A stretch of DNA of 64,000 nt from Aromatoleum bremense (GTDB lineage Bacteria; Pseudomonadota; Gammaproteobacteria; Burkholderiales; Rhodocyclaceae). Below are positions 32,227-40,932 of this stretch, piece by piece. The stretch is taken from NCBI RefSeq assembly GCF_017894365.1, contig NZ_CP059467.1, positions 1,488,001 to 1,552,000 of the forward strand, given 5' to 3'. The notes beneath the pieces are model-generated. The model searched no databases. It was not told the origin of the DNA and saw only the letters and a program-made list of their open reading frames with translations. The position numbers were made by a program, and so were the translations under genes. Numbering within the stretch: position 1 is the stretch's first letter; each line of letters begins with the position of its first letter.

Positions 32227-32741
32227 GTTTTCTTGTGGAAATTCTGGATCGCTTTCTCGACCTGCCTGACCATTCCGCCCGGGTTGCCGCGCCCGCCATC
32301 GACGATGATGTCGGCGACTTCACGATACAGCGGATCCCGTTCGCGATACAGGCTCTCGATGCGCTCGCGCGGGTTCGACACCTGCAGCAGCGGCCGGTTG
32401 CGGTCGTTGCGCGTACGTTCCCACAGCACCTGCGTCGGCACGTTCAGGTATACGACGATGCCGCGCGCCGCCAGAACGGCACGGTTCGCCGGATCGAGCA
32501 CGACTCCGCCGCCGGTCGCCAGGACCAGTCCCGTCTCATGGCTGAGCTCGTCGAGGAGCTGGCTCTCGCGACGCCGGAAACCCGCTTCTCCCTCGATTTC
32601 GAAGATGGTCGGGATCTTCACGCCGGTGCGAGCTTCGATTTCGTGGTCGCAGTCCACAAAGCGCATCTGATGCCGCTTCGCATACTCGCGTCCCACGGTG
32701 GTCTTTCCGGCACCCATCATGCCCACGAGAACGACTAACAC
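32214..32741 (-). CDS. aroK: Shikimate kinase
   Basis: 175 residues. The P-loop is [11 protein letters not shown] (about 7-17), with [11 protein letters not shown] (shikimate-binding Asp), FRRRESQLL and ATGGGVV following, and the lid region [11 protein letters not shown]. It phosphorylates shikimate at the 3-OH with ATP. The start is taken as GTG at 32741 because the P-loop then lies at its usual distance from the N-terminus; no ATG is available there. It leads the aroK-aroB-dgt string 59 bp after pilQ and may be read from the pil operon. Confidence 0.95.
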   Translation of the reverse strand: MLVVLVGMMGAGKTTVGREYAKRHQMRFVDCDHEIEARTGVKIPTIFEIEGEAGFRRRESQLLDELSHETGLVLATGGGVVLDPANRAVLAARGIVVYLNVPTQVLWERTRNDRNRPLLQVSNPRERIESLYRERDPLYREVADIIVDGGRGNPGGMVRQVEKAIQNFHKKTCEH

Positions 32742-32800
32742 GAAACCAGCATCCGAAACGTTGCGGGATCGGGCCCGCGCCCAGTGACGAGCACGCGAGC

Positions 32801-34978
32801 CTAACGCAGCGTCAGTGAGTCCGCAACTATCCGCGGTGTGATGAAGATCAGCAGTTCGGAGCGATTCGAGATCTTCGTCGTATTGCGAAACAGCGCACCG
32901 ACGACCGGGACTTCACCGAGCAACGGAATCCGGGCGACCGAATCCGTTTCCTCCTCCTCGTAGATGCCGCCGATGACGACCGTGCCGCCATTCTCGACGA
33001 GCACCTCGCTCTGGATGTTCTTCGTTTCGATCGGCGGCACGCCGTTCACGCTACGGGAAAAGTCGGGACGATCCTTATGCACGATCACGAACAACTGCAC
33101 GCGACCATCCGGCGTGATCTGCGGCTTTACTTTCAGCGACAGCACGGCTTTCTTGAACTTCGTGCTCGTCGCTCCAGAACTGGTTGACTCTTGGTACGGG
33201 ATTTCCGAACCCTGCTCGATCGCCGCTTCGACCTGGTTCGCGGTCAGCACGCGCGGGCTTGAAATCACCCTGCCGCGTCCGTCCGACTCCAGGGCCGACA
33301 ATTCCAGGTTCAGGAAGCGGGTCGCGGCGTTGTTCCACAACACTGCGGACAGCAGGCCCGATCCCGTCTGCGCAGGAAGGTTTACATTCAGACCGCCCGG
33401 CACTGCCGTCACCGGACTCTCCGCGTCGAAAGTTCCGGTTCCGACAACTTGCCCGGCATTCGCGGCCGTGCTTTCGAGACCGCCGCCGATTGTCGCCCGC
33501 CTGATCGGCCGGCCGTTCGCGTCGAACCCTACCGTCCTGCCGCCGACGCCGCCGACTCCGAGGCGCACGCCGAGGTCGCGCGCAAAGTCTTTGTTTGCCT
33601 CGACGATGCGCGCCTCGATCATGACCTGGCGCGGCAGCAGGTCGATTTCTCCGACGAGCCGCCGGATGGCATCGAGGCGCGACACGACGTCGGTGACGAA
33701 CAGCTTGTTGCTGCGCTCGTCCATCACGACGCTGCCGCGCTTGGACAGCATCGTCTGGTCCTTGCTCTTCAGGAAATCGAAAATCTCTTTCGCCTTGTGG
33801 TAATTGATCTGGAAGCTCTCGGTCTGGACTGGCTCGAGGTCGCCGATCTGGGCCTGCGCCTCGAGCTGCAGCTTCTCGCGCATCGCGAGCTCTTCGCTGG
33901 GCGCAATCCAGATCACGTTGCCCGTCTTGCGCATGTCCAGGCCCTTCGCCTGCAGGATGATGTCGAGCGCCTGGTCCCACGGCACGTCCTTCAAGCGCAG
34001 CGTGAGGTTGCCCTGGACGGAGTCGCTGGTGATGATGTTGAAGTTCGTGAAGTCCGCGATGACCTGCAACACCGACCGGACGTCGATGTTCTGGAAATTC
34101 AGCGACAGCTTCTCGCCGCTGTACTGGCCGCGGCCGCCCTGGACCAGCTTGTTCGGATCCTCGACGACGCGCCGCACTTCGAGGACGAACTGGTTGTCGC
34201 TCTGGTACGCGTTGTGCTCCCACAAGCCGGTCGGCGCGACCAGCAGCCTGACGTTGTCGCCTTGCGGTTGGGCGGTCATCGACGTGACCGGAGTGGCGAA
34301 GTCGGTGACGTCCGAACGCCGCCGCAGGTGTTCGGGCAAGGACGTCCCGAGGAACTCGACGACGAGGTTTTCGCCTTGCCGGCGGATGTCGATGCCCGTC
34401 TCCGGACTCGACAGCTGCACGGCGATGCGCGCTTCGCCGTCCTTGCCGCGACGGAACGTGATGTCCCTGATGCTCCGCGTTTCAGCTGCGGCATCCTCTG
34501 CTTTCGGCGCCGCGAAGTTCGCCAGCGCCTGCGACACCGGCGTCGAGGCCACCGCATCGGGCGCGATCGGCGACAGCGTGATGATGACGTTGCGCCCTTC
34601 GACGCGCGCCTCGTACGGCGTCGCACGGGTCAGGTTGAGGACGAGCCGCGTGCGGTCGCCCGCCTGGACGATGTTCGCGCTGCGCAGGTCCCCCTGGCCG
34701 ATGTCCTGCTGCGTGCGCCCGAGTCCGTTCGCGGTGCCGCGAAAGTCGAACGCGATGCGGGGCGGAGTCGCGACGCTGAAACTCGGCGGCGGGCTCGCCG
34801 GCGGTTTCGTGAGCGTGAGCCGGACATAGACGCTGCCGCCCTGCCGGGAAACCTCCATGCCCTCGATCCGGTTCGACATCTCGGCCACCGCTGCCGGCGC
34901 CTGGGCGAGCGCCATCGGGACGGTCGCCATCAGCGCCAGCACTGCGTAAAACAGCGCCATCATGCTCTTGCGTTTCAT
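32801..34978 (-). CDS. pilQ: Type IV pilus secretin PilQ
   Basis: 725 residues. After a signal peptide (about 1-25, ending ALAQA) come two AMIN domains that bind peptidoglycan (about 38-250), then the N0/N1 secretin domains (LSLNFQNIDVRSVLQVIADF, SFQINYHKAKEIFDFLKS) and the C-terminal secretin barrel (VMIEARIVEANKDFARDLG, VLTANQVEAAIEQGSEIPY, LLGEVPVVGALFRNT). It forms the outer-membrane pore for the pilus fibre. The ATG overlaps the pilP stop. End of the pilMNOPQ operon. Confidence 0.97.
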   Translation of the reverse strand: MKRKSMMALFYAVLALMATVPMALAQAPAAVAEMSNRIEGMEVSRQGGSVYVRLTLTKPPASPPPSFSVATPPRIAFDFRGTANGLGRTQQDIGQGDLRSANIVQAGDRTRLVLNLTRATPYEARVEGRNVIITLSPIAPDAVASTPVSQALANFAAPKAEDAAAETRSIRDITFRRGKDGEARIAVQLSSPETGIDIRRQGENLVVEFLGTSLPEHLRRRSDVTDFATPVTSMTAQPQGDNVRLLVAPTGLWEHNAYQSDNQFVLEVRRVVEDPNKLVQGGRGQYSGEKLSLNFQNIDVRSVLQVIADFTNFNIITSDSVQGNLTLRLKDVPWDQALDIILQAKGLDMRKTGNVIWIAPSEELAMREKLQLEAQAQIGDLEPVQTESFQINYHKAKEIFDFLKSKDQTMLSKRGSVVMDERSNKLFVTDVVSRLDAIRRLVGEIDLLPRQVMIEARIVEANKDFARDLGVRLGVGGVGGRTVGFDANGRPIRRATIGGGLESTAANAGQVVGTGTFDAESPVTAVPGGLNVNLPAQTGSGLLSAVLWNNAATRFLNLELSALESDGRGRVISSPRVLTANQVEAAIEQGSEIPYQESTSSGATSTKFKKAVLSLKVKPQITPDGRVQLFVIVHKDRPDFSRSVNGVPPIETKNIQSEVLVENGGTVVIGGIYEEEETDSVARIPLLGEVPVVGALFRNTTKISNRSELLIFITPRIVADSLTLR

Positions 34979-35490
34979 CGTTTCGCCTCCTGGCGCTCCT
35001 GCAACAGCAACTTGCTGGTGCGTTCCACCCAGTCGCCATCCAAGTCTTCAACGAGTTCTTTCAGGGTGAGCTCAGCGTCGGAAATGCCGCTCACCACACC
35101 GAAGTTCTGTCCCATGTAGTTGCCGACCCTGACCTGGTAGAGGCTCTTGTCGACTCGCACCAGTGCGTGCACCCGTTCGCCCTGCCGCATCACGCCCACG
35201 AGTTCGAGCGACTCGAGCGGAAATGCCTCGAGCGGTTCGCGCCGGCGGTTCAGGTCCGGTCCGCTGCCCGGCCCGTTTTTCGTTTCGGGCTCGAGCCGTT
35301 CCGGGGCGAACGGGGGTGTCCGGTCGGCCACGGTATATTCGACGACGGGAAAAGGCCTGACTTCGGGAAGCGGCTTGACCGAGCTGCGCATCCCTTTTTC
35401 CTGCTCCGTCATCCAGCTCCGGATGTCTTCCTGGTCGCTCGAACAGGCCGCGAGCACCGCCGCGCAGGCGAGAATCAGAAGGCGCTTCAT
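34975..35490 (-). CDS. pilP: Type IV pilus assembly lipoprotein PilP
   Basis: 171 residues from the ATG at 35490. A lipoprotein signal (MKRLLILACAAVLAAC) is followed by a disordered linker and a small beta domain (about 90-170: LESLELVGVMRQGERVHALV, VRVGNYMGQNFGVV) that joins PilNO to the PilQ secretin. A GTG at 35505 would add five residues and overlap the pilO stop; the ATG is preferred because it gives a cleaner lipoprotein signal and has GAGAAG before it. Confidence 0.93.
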   Translation of the reverse strand: MKRLLILACAAVLAACSSDQEDIRSWMTEQEKGMRSSVKPLPEVRPFPVVEYTVADRTPPFAPERLEPETKNGPGSGPDLNRRREPLEAFPLESLELVGVMRQGERVHALVRVDKSLYQVRVGNYMGQNFGVVSGISDAELTLKELVEDLDGDWVERTSKLLLQERQEAKR

Positions 35491-35501
35491 AGACTTCTCA
35501 C

Positions 35502-36173
35502 TCACTTGCGTCCCTTGGCGCTTTCGGCGGCCTTGGCCTGCTGCCGCTGCAGGGCGAGCTCCTCCTCGTCCAGGTAACGGTAGGTCGTCGCCCGGGCGTC
35601 GAGCTTGAGCGTTCCGTCCTTCTGCCCTTCGATCGCGATATTGTTCAGCGTGACGATGCGGGGCATGCTCGCCACGTCCTCGGCGAACGTCCCCAGGTCG
35701 TGATAGGCGCCGACGATGCGCACTTCGATCGGCATCTCGGCGTAGAAGTCCTTGACCACTTCGGCGCCGGGCTTGAACAGCTCGAACTGCAGCCCGCGCC
35801 CGAGCCCGGCCTGATTGATGTCGGAGAGCAGCGAGTCCATTTCCGCGCGGTTCGGCAGCTGCTTGAGGAGTGCGCCGAACTGGCGATCGGTTTCCTCGAG
35901 CTGAAGCTTGTAGGCGTCGAGATTGACGGCCAGCTTCTTCTTCGAGACCCAGCTCTGCCGCAGCTCGGCCTCCTCGGTCTCACGCGTCTCGAGCAGCGCG
36001 GCCTGGTCGCGCCAGTCGAACCACCAGGCTGCCGCGACCGTCGCGACCAGCAGCGCGACGAATACCGCGATGCGCGGCGCAAGCGGCCAGGCACCGGGAT
36101 CGTTCGGGTCGAGCCCGCGGAAGTCCTGGGACAGGCGTTCGAAGTCGATTTGCCGCAGCCTGTCGAGTTTCAC
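35502..36173 (-). CDS. pilO: Type IV pilus inner-membrane protein PilO
   Basis: 223 residues. A single membrane helix (about 33-52, PRIAVFVALLVATVAAAWWF) is preceded by a short cytoplasmic part and followed by a periplasmic coiled coil (about 60-110) and a ferredoxin-like domain (FELFKPGAEVVKDFYAEMPI, VGAYHDLGTFAEDVASMPRI). It pairs with PilN in the alignment complex that links the cytoplasmic motor platform to PilQ. The ATG overlaps the pilN stop by 4 bp. Confidence 0.94.
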   Translation of the reverse strand: MKLDRLRQIDFERLSQDFRGLDPNDPGAWPLAPRIAVFVALLVATVAAAWWFDWRDQAALLETRETEEAELRQSWVSKKKLAVNLDAYKLQLEETDRQFGALLKQLPNRAEMDSLLSDINQAGLGRGLQFELFKPGAEVVKDFYAEMPIEVRIVGAYHDLGTFAEDVASMPRIVTLNNIAIEGQKDGTLKLDARATTYRYLDEEELALQRQQAKAAESAKGRK

Positions 36174-36742
36174 GGCTTCGCCCTCTTGTCTTCTTCGGCC
36201 GACGGGCTTTCGATGCCGATGTTGAGCGCGAACTCGCTGACGCGGCGATTGTTCAGCGTTGCCGATTTCACTTCGACCAGCCCCGGCTGCTCGAGAAACG
36301 GCGACTCGTCGAGATTGCGCATCAGGTGCGAGACACGCGAGTTCGACTGTGCATACCCGAGCAGCCCGATTTTCGGGCCGTTCTGCTTGATCGATTTCAG
36401 ATACACGCCCTCCGGCATGTGCACGGCGAGTTCGTTCAGCAGGTGCACGGACTGCGCGCGCGTGCCCTGCAGCGACTCGATTACCTGCTTGCGCGCGACG
36501 AGCGCGTCGATCTGCTCGCGCAGGCGCTTGATCTCGGCGATTTCGGCGTCGAGTTTCTTGATTTCCGCGCTGAAGAAAGCGTTCCTTTGCTCCTGGCGCT
36601 CGACGCGGTCGACCATCACGACATGCACGAGCAGGCCGATTGCCAGGCCCGCGCTGACCATCAGGGCGGAAAAGACGTAGAACTGCTGGCGCCGCTCGCG
36701 GCGCTTCGACTCGCGGTGCGGCAGCAGATTGATTCGAATCAT
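36170..36742 (-). CDS. pilN: Type IV pilus inner-membrane protein PilN
   Basis: 190 residues. The N-terminus MIRINLLPHRESKRRERRQQ is the conserved segment that docks into PilM. One membrane helix (about 22-44) is followed by a coiled coil (AEIKKLDAEIAEIKRLREQI) and a periplasmic domain. The start at 36742 is fixed by this motif and by the ATGA overlap with pilM. An in-frame upstream start would lie inside pilM and is not needed. Confidence 0.94.
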   Translation of the reverse strand: MIRINLLPHRESKRRERRQQFYVFSALMVSAGLAIGLLVHVVMVDRVERQEQRNAFFSAEIKKLDAEIAEIKRLREQIDALVARKQVIESLQGTRAQSVHLLNELAVHMPEGVYLKSIKQNGPKIGLLGYAQSNSRVSHLMRNLDESPFLEQPGLVEVKSATLNNRRVSEFALNIGIESPSAEEDKRAKP

Positions 36743-37815
36743 GGATCGAATCTCCGGAGCGCCAGTCCGCATGCGACCATCAGCGACGGGGCATCGGCAA
36801 GCAGGTTCCTGGCCCTCACGCGCGGCGACAGCGACATGGCGGCGAAGGGATTGGCGACGGTGGTGTCGACCTGGGTTCTGCCGCTCACGACTTCCGGCAG
36901 TCCCGCAATGACGGCACAGCCGCCCGCCAGCACGATCCGGTCGACCTGGTTGTACTGGGTCGATGTGAAGAAGAATTGCAGCGCCCGCGAGACTTCGAGC
37001 GCGAGGCTGTCCATGAACGGGCGCAGCAGGTCGCGCTCGTAATCTTCCGGCAGCCCGCCGGCGCGTTTCGCGGCTTCGGCGTCATCCGGGCTCATGCCGT
37101 ACTGCCTGGCAATCTCCTGCGTGAGCTGATTGCCGCCGAACGCCTGCTCGCGGAAATAGATCTGCTGGCCGTTGCGCAGCACCGTGACATTCATGACGTT
37201 GGCGCCGATGTCGACGACTGCGACGATCAGATTCGCCGCGCCTCCGGGCAACTGTCGGGCGACGAGCTCGAAAGCCGCTTCGGCGGCAAAGGATTCGACG
37301 TCCACGACCACCGCCTTGAGGCCTGACGCCTCGACGACCGCGACGCGATCCTCGACTTTTTCCTTGCGCGACGCGGCGATCAACACCTCGACTTCGTCCG
37401 GACTGGCCGGCGAGGGGCCGACCGTCTGGAAATCGAGATTGACTTCGTCGAGCGCGAAGGGGATGTACTGGTTCGCCTCGGACTCGACATGGATCTCCAT
37501 TTCCTGGTCCCGCAGCCCGGCCGGCAGAATCATTTTCTTCGTGATCACCGCGGACGCGGGCAGCGCGACCGCGACCAGCCTGACGCCCGAGCCCATGCGG
37601 CGCAGCGCGCGGCGGATCGACTCGCTGACGCCATCGATGCTGTTGATGTTGCCGTCGACGACCGCGTCGCGAGGGAGCGATTCGATCGCGTAGCGCTCGA
37701 TCCGGTAGCCTTCCTTCTCGCCCCCCGACAGCTCGACCATCTTCACTGATGAAGATGAGATATCGAGCCCAGCCAGCTGGCGTACCTTAGGACGAAACAG
37801 GGATAGGTCGATCAC
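36739..37815 (-). CDS. pilM: Type IV pilus actin-like protein PilM
   Basis: 358 residues of the FtsA/actin-like fold, located at the cytoplasmic face. Visible segments: AGLDISSSSVKMVELSGG (phosphate-1-like), VVDVESFAAEAAFEL, VVDIGANVMNVTVL and VLAGGCAVIAGLPEVV. PilM binds ATP and the N-terminus of PilN. It begins at GTG (37815), with only a weak ribosome site. First gene of the pilMNOPQ operon, divergent from ponA across a 181-bp gap, the usual order in many proteobacteria. Confidence 0.95.
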   Translation of the reverse strand: MIDLSLFRPKVRQLAGLDISSSSVKMVELSGGEKEGYRIERYAIESLPRDAVVDGNINSIDGVSESIRRALRRMGSGVRLVAVALPASAVITKKMILPAGLRDQEMEIHVESEANQYIPFALDEVNLDFQTVGPSPASPDEVEVLIAASRKEKVEDRVAVVEASGLKAVVVDVESFAAEAAFELVARQLPGGAANLIVAVVDIGANVMNVTVLRNGQQIYFREQAFGGNQLTQEIARQYGMSPDDAEAAKRAGGLPEDYERDLLRPFMDSLALEVSRALQFFFTSTQYNQVDRIVLAGGCAVIAGLPEVVSGRTQVDTTVANPFAAMSLSPRVRARNLLADAPSLMVACGLALRRFDP

Positions 37816-37960
37816 AAGGAAAAAGCCTTGAATTTCTTCATGTTACGTACGATCGTCGAACAGATTCCAGGATGCTAGCAACAAGGGTGAAAGGTGTAAA
37901 GAAGTGTAACCCGGAAGGTGGCGCAAGGGCAGCCGGAACCGGCGCGTAGGCGGGCGATCG

Positions 37961-37966
37961 TATAAT
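37961..37966 (+). promoter_or_regulatory. Likely -10 box for ponA
   Basis: TATAAT, a consensus sigma-70 -10 hexamer, lies 30 bp before the ponA ATG in a GC-rich stretch. No good -35 box is seen at the right distance (about 37938-37943), so the promoter may be weak or helped by an activator. Confidence 0.45.
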
Positions 37967-37996
37967 CGTTTCCCCACACCCTAATCTGGACTTTCG

Positions 37997-40369
37997 ATGC
38001 GTTGGGTTTTCTACCCCGTTGCCGCGCTGATCGTTTTGGTCATCCTCGGCGTTGCAACCCTGGGAGCGATGTCTGCACTGGTCTGGCCAAACCTCCCGTC
38101 GCTGCGGGCGCTGACCGATTACCGCCCCAAAATTCCGCTCAGAGTATACACGGCGGACGGCCACCTCCTCGGCGAATTCGGCGAGGAACGGCGCGCGGTC
38201 GTGCGGATCGAGGCCGTCCCGATGCAACTCAAGCAGGCGATCCTCGCGGCGGAGGACGAGCGCTTCTACGAGCATCCGGGAATTGACGTGATCGGCATCG
38301 GCCGGGCAGCGCTGGCGAACGTGGTATCGGGCGGGCGCGGACAGGGCGCTTCGACGATCACGATGCAGGTCGCGCGCAACTTCTTCCTTTCGCGCGAAAA
38401 GACCTACAACCGCAAGCTGTACGAAATCCTGCTCGCGCTGAAGATCGAACGCAGCCTGGCCAAGGACCAGATTCTCGAGTTGTACATCAACCAGATCTAC
38501 CTCGGGCAGCGGGCCTACGGCTTCTCGACCGCGTCCAGGACGTACTTCGGCAAGTCGCTGCAGGAGCTCACGCTTCCCGAGTCGGCGATGCTCGCCGGGC
38601 TGCCGAAGGCCCCTTCCGCATACAACCCGATCGCGAACCTGCGCCGCGCGACGCTGCGCCAGCAGTATGTGTTGCGCCGCATGGTCGAAGCCGGCTACAT
38701 CGACAACGAGACCTACGAAAAGGCCCGCGACACTCCGCTGCAGATCACGACTGCGCGCTCCGCAACGAACCCGATGCGCGGCGATTACGTGTCGGAGATG
38801 GCCCGGCAGATCGCCGTCGAGCAGTTCGGCGATGAGGCCTACCACGCCGGCATCCGCATCATCACGACGGTGATGCACGAAGACCAGGTCGCGGCGCATC
38901 GCGCGGTGCGCCAGGGCGTGCTCGATTACGACCGCCGCCGCGGCTACCGCGGCCCTGAAGGCTTCGTCGATCTCGCCGGGGTCGCAGCCAACGACGAGGA
39001 GCGCCTCGACGAGTTGCTGTCGGAGTTCGAGGAGTACGACGACCTGCTCCCGGCGCTGGTTCTCGAGGCTTCGCCGAAGCGCGTCCGCGTCTATCGCCAC
39101 GGCGAAACGATCACGATCAGCGGCAGCGGACTGAGTTTCGCGGCGCCGATGCTCAACCAGCGCGCGCCACAGAGCAGGCGGATCCGCCCGGGCGCCGTCG
39201 TTCGCATCCGCGACAACGGCGAGAAAGGCTGGGAAATCCTGCAGGTACCCGAAGTCCAGGCGGCGCTGGTGTCGCTCGACGCGAACACCGGCGCGGTTCG
39301 GGCGCTGATCGGCGGCTTCGACTTCGGCCACAGCAAGTTCAATCACGTGACGCAGGCATTGCGCCAGCCGGGCTCGAGCTTCAAGCCGTTCATCTATTCG
39401 GCCGCGCTGGAGCGGGGTTTTTCGCCGAGCAGCGTCGAAGACGACGCGCCGCTCTTCTTCCCTGCCGGCGTCACCGGCAGCAAGGACTGGGAACCGCGGA
39501 ACTACGACGGCAAGTATGACGGACCAATGACACTGCGCGACGGCCTGGCGCGCTCGAAGAACATGGTCTCGATCCGCCTGCTGCAGTCGATCACGCCGCA
39601 CTATGCGCAGGACTACGTCACGCGCTTCGGCTTCGACGCGGAACGCCATCCGCCGTACCTCACCATGGCCCTGGGCGCAGGCAGCGTGACGCCCTGGGAA
39701 ATGGCGGGAGCCTATGCCGTGTTCGCCAATGGCGGCTACCGCATCGATCCGTACATCGTGAAGGAGATCATCGACGGCGACGGCCGCGTGGTGGCGAAAG
39801 TCGATCCTCCGGTCGCCGGCGAAAGCGCCCCGCGCGTCATCGACCCGCGCAATGCGTGGCTGATGAATTCGATGCTGCAGGACGTGATCCGGCGCGGCAC
39901 CGGCACCCGCGCCCTGGCGCTCAAGCGCGGCGATCTCGCCGGCAAGACCGGCACCACGAACGATTACGTCGATGCGTGGTTCACCGGCTACAACCCCGAC
40001 CTCGTCGCCGTAAGCTGGATGGGCTACGACCAGCCGCGCAATCTCGGCCGCGGCGAAACCGGCGGTTCCGCCGCCCTGCCGATATGGGTGAACTACATGC
40101 GGACGGCGCTCAAGGGAGTCCCGGAAAAGGCCCTCGCGCAGCCCGACGGACTGCTCGCGATCCACTTGCAAGGCAGCGGCCGCGAAGAGTACATCTACCG
40201 CGAAAACCTGCCGTCGCAGCCGCTGGAGGTTCCGACGCTGCCCGTCGGGCTCTTCCCGCCGGCCGAAGCGCCCGACGAGGCAGTGCCAGTGCCGCTCGCC
40301 TCGCCGGTCGAACCCATCTACGCTCCCGCGCCGGTCGTCGAACGCACGCCGACGCCGGTGAAGCGCTGA
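37997..40369 (+). CDS. ponA: Penicillin-binding protein 1A (bifunctional)
   Basis: 790 residues. An N-terminal membrane anchor (about 5-30) is followed by a GT51 glycosyltransferase (about 55-230; ILAAEDERFYEHPG with catalytic Glu, GASTITMQVARNFF, KIERSLAKDQILELYIN), an OB-like insert typical of PBP1A, and the transpeptidase with S-x-x-K in GSSFKPF (about 459), SKN (about 518) and KTG in GKTGTTNDY (about 649). It polymerises and cross-links peptidoglycan from lipid II. Divergent from pilM. Ends in a proline-rich tail. Confidence 0.97.
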   Translation: MRWVFYPVAALIVLVILGVATLGAMSALVWPNLPSLRALTDYRPKIPLRVYTADGHLLGEFGEERRAVVRIEAVPMQLKQAILAAEDERFYEHPGIDVIGIGRAALANVVSGGRGQGASTITMQVARNFFLSREKTYNRKLYEILLALKIERSLAKDQILELYINQIYLGQRAYGFSTASRTYFGKSLQELTLPESAMLAGLPKAPSAYNPIANLRRATLRQQYVLRRMVEAGYIDNETYEKARDTPLQITTARSATNPMRGDYVSEMARQIAVEQFGDEAYHAGIRIITTVMHEDQVAAHRAVRQGVLDYDRRRGYRGPEGFVDLAGVAANDEERLDELLSEFEEYDDLLPALVLEASPKRVRVYRHGETITISGSGLSFAAPMLNQRAPQSRRIRPGAVVRIRDNGEKGWEILQVPEVQAALVSLDANTGAVRALIGGFDFGHSKFNHVTQALRQPGSSFKPFIYSAALERGFSPSSVEDDAPLFFPAGVTGSKDWEPRNYDGKYDGPMTLRDGLARSKNMVSIRLLQSITPHYAQDYVTRFGFDAERHPPYLTMALGAGSVTPWEMAGAYAVFANGGYRIDPYIVKEIIDGDGRVVAKVDPPVAGESAPRVIDPRNAWLMNSMLQDVIRRGTGTRALALKRGDLAGKTGTTNDYVDAWFTGYNPDLVAVSWMGYDQPRNLGRGETGGSAALPIWVNYMRTALKGVPEKALAQPDGLLAIHLQGSGREEYIYRENLPSQPLEVPTLPVGLFPPAEAPDEAVPVPLASPVEPIYAPAPVVERTPTPVKR

Positions 40370-40391
40370 GCGGCCCGGGCCCTGTTCAGCC

Positions 40392-40715
40392 TCAGCCAGC
40401 CGAAAGGCTGACGGCGACTCCGGACTGCTGTCGCACCAGTTCGGACAGCATCGCGTACAGTTCCGCCCCGTCGCGCGTCGCCAGCCAGCGACCGCTGTCG
40501 GGGCGGAAGTGGAAGCATCCCGACTTCGCCGCGACCCAGATCTCGCGCGCCGCCGTATGGCGGTTGATGATCATCTTCGTGCCGTTCTCGAACTCGATCT
40601 CGAGCACGCCGCCAGGCTTCGGTTCGATGTCGATGTCGGCGCCGCAGCTTTCGAGGGCGGCTTCGATGCGCGCGAGTTCCGCATCGGCAAGAGCGTTGAA
40701 TGCGGCTTCTTCCAT
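40392..40715 (-). CDS. cyaY: Frataxin-like iron-binding protein CyaY
   Basis: 107 residues, the size of E. coli CyaY (106). The N-terminal helix is acidic (ADAELARIEAALESCGADID) and the sheet carries GGVLEIEFENGTKMIINRH and EIWVAAKSGCFHF, the conserved frataxin core. It binds iron and modulates IscS in iron-sulphur cluster assembly. AGGAGA upstream fixes the start at 40715, short of the longer open frame. Divergent from the LptM-like gene and lysA, a widely conserved arrangement. Confidence 0.93.
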   Translation of the reverse strand: MEEAAFNALADAELARIEAALESCGADIDIEPKPGGVLEIEFENGTKMIINRHTAAREIWVAAKSGCFHFRPDSGRWLATRDGAELYAMLSELVRQQSGVAVSLSAG

Positions 40716-40761
40716 GATCTCTCCTTCTGTTAGGATTCCCGTTTTTCCGATCGGCGACACC

Positions 40762-40932
40762 ATGCGAGCGACTCTCATTGCGGCGGTGCTGGGCAGCACG
40801 CTGTTCCTGTCCGGGTGCGGCATCAAGGGGCCGCTGTACCTGCCCGAGATTCCGGTCGCACCGCCGCGTGCGGCACCCGCGATCGACGCCGATCATAGCA
40901 AAGCCTCTTCCGCCCCGAGCGACTCGAAATGA
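40762..40932 (+). CDS. lptM: Small LptM (YifL)-like lipoprotein
   Basis: 56 residues, a short gene easily missed. The lipobox LFLSGC gives an acylated Cys near residue 19, followed by the signature GIKGPLYLPE and a Pro/Ala-rich end. LptM helps assemble the LptD/LptE lipopolysaccharide translocon. It sits between divergent cyaY and lysA, the standard context, and its TGA overlaps the lysA ATG (ATGA). Confidence 0.85.
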   Translation: MRATLIAAVLGSTLFLSGCGIKGPLYLPEIPVAPPRAAPAIDADHSKASSAPSDSK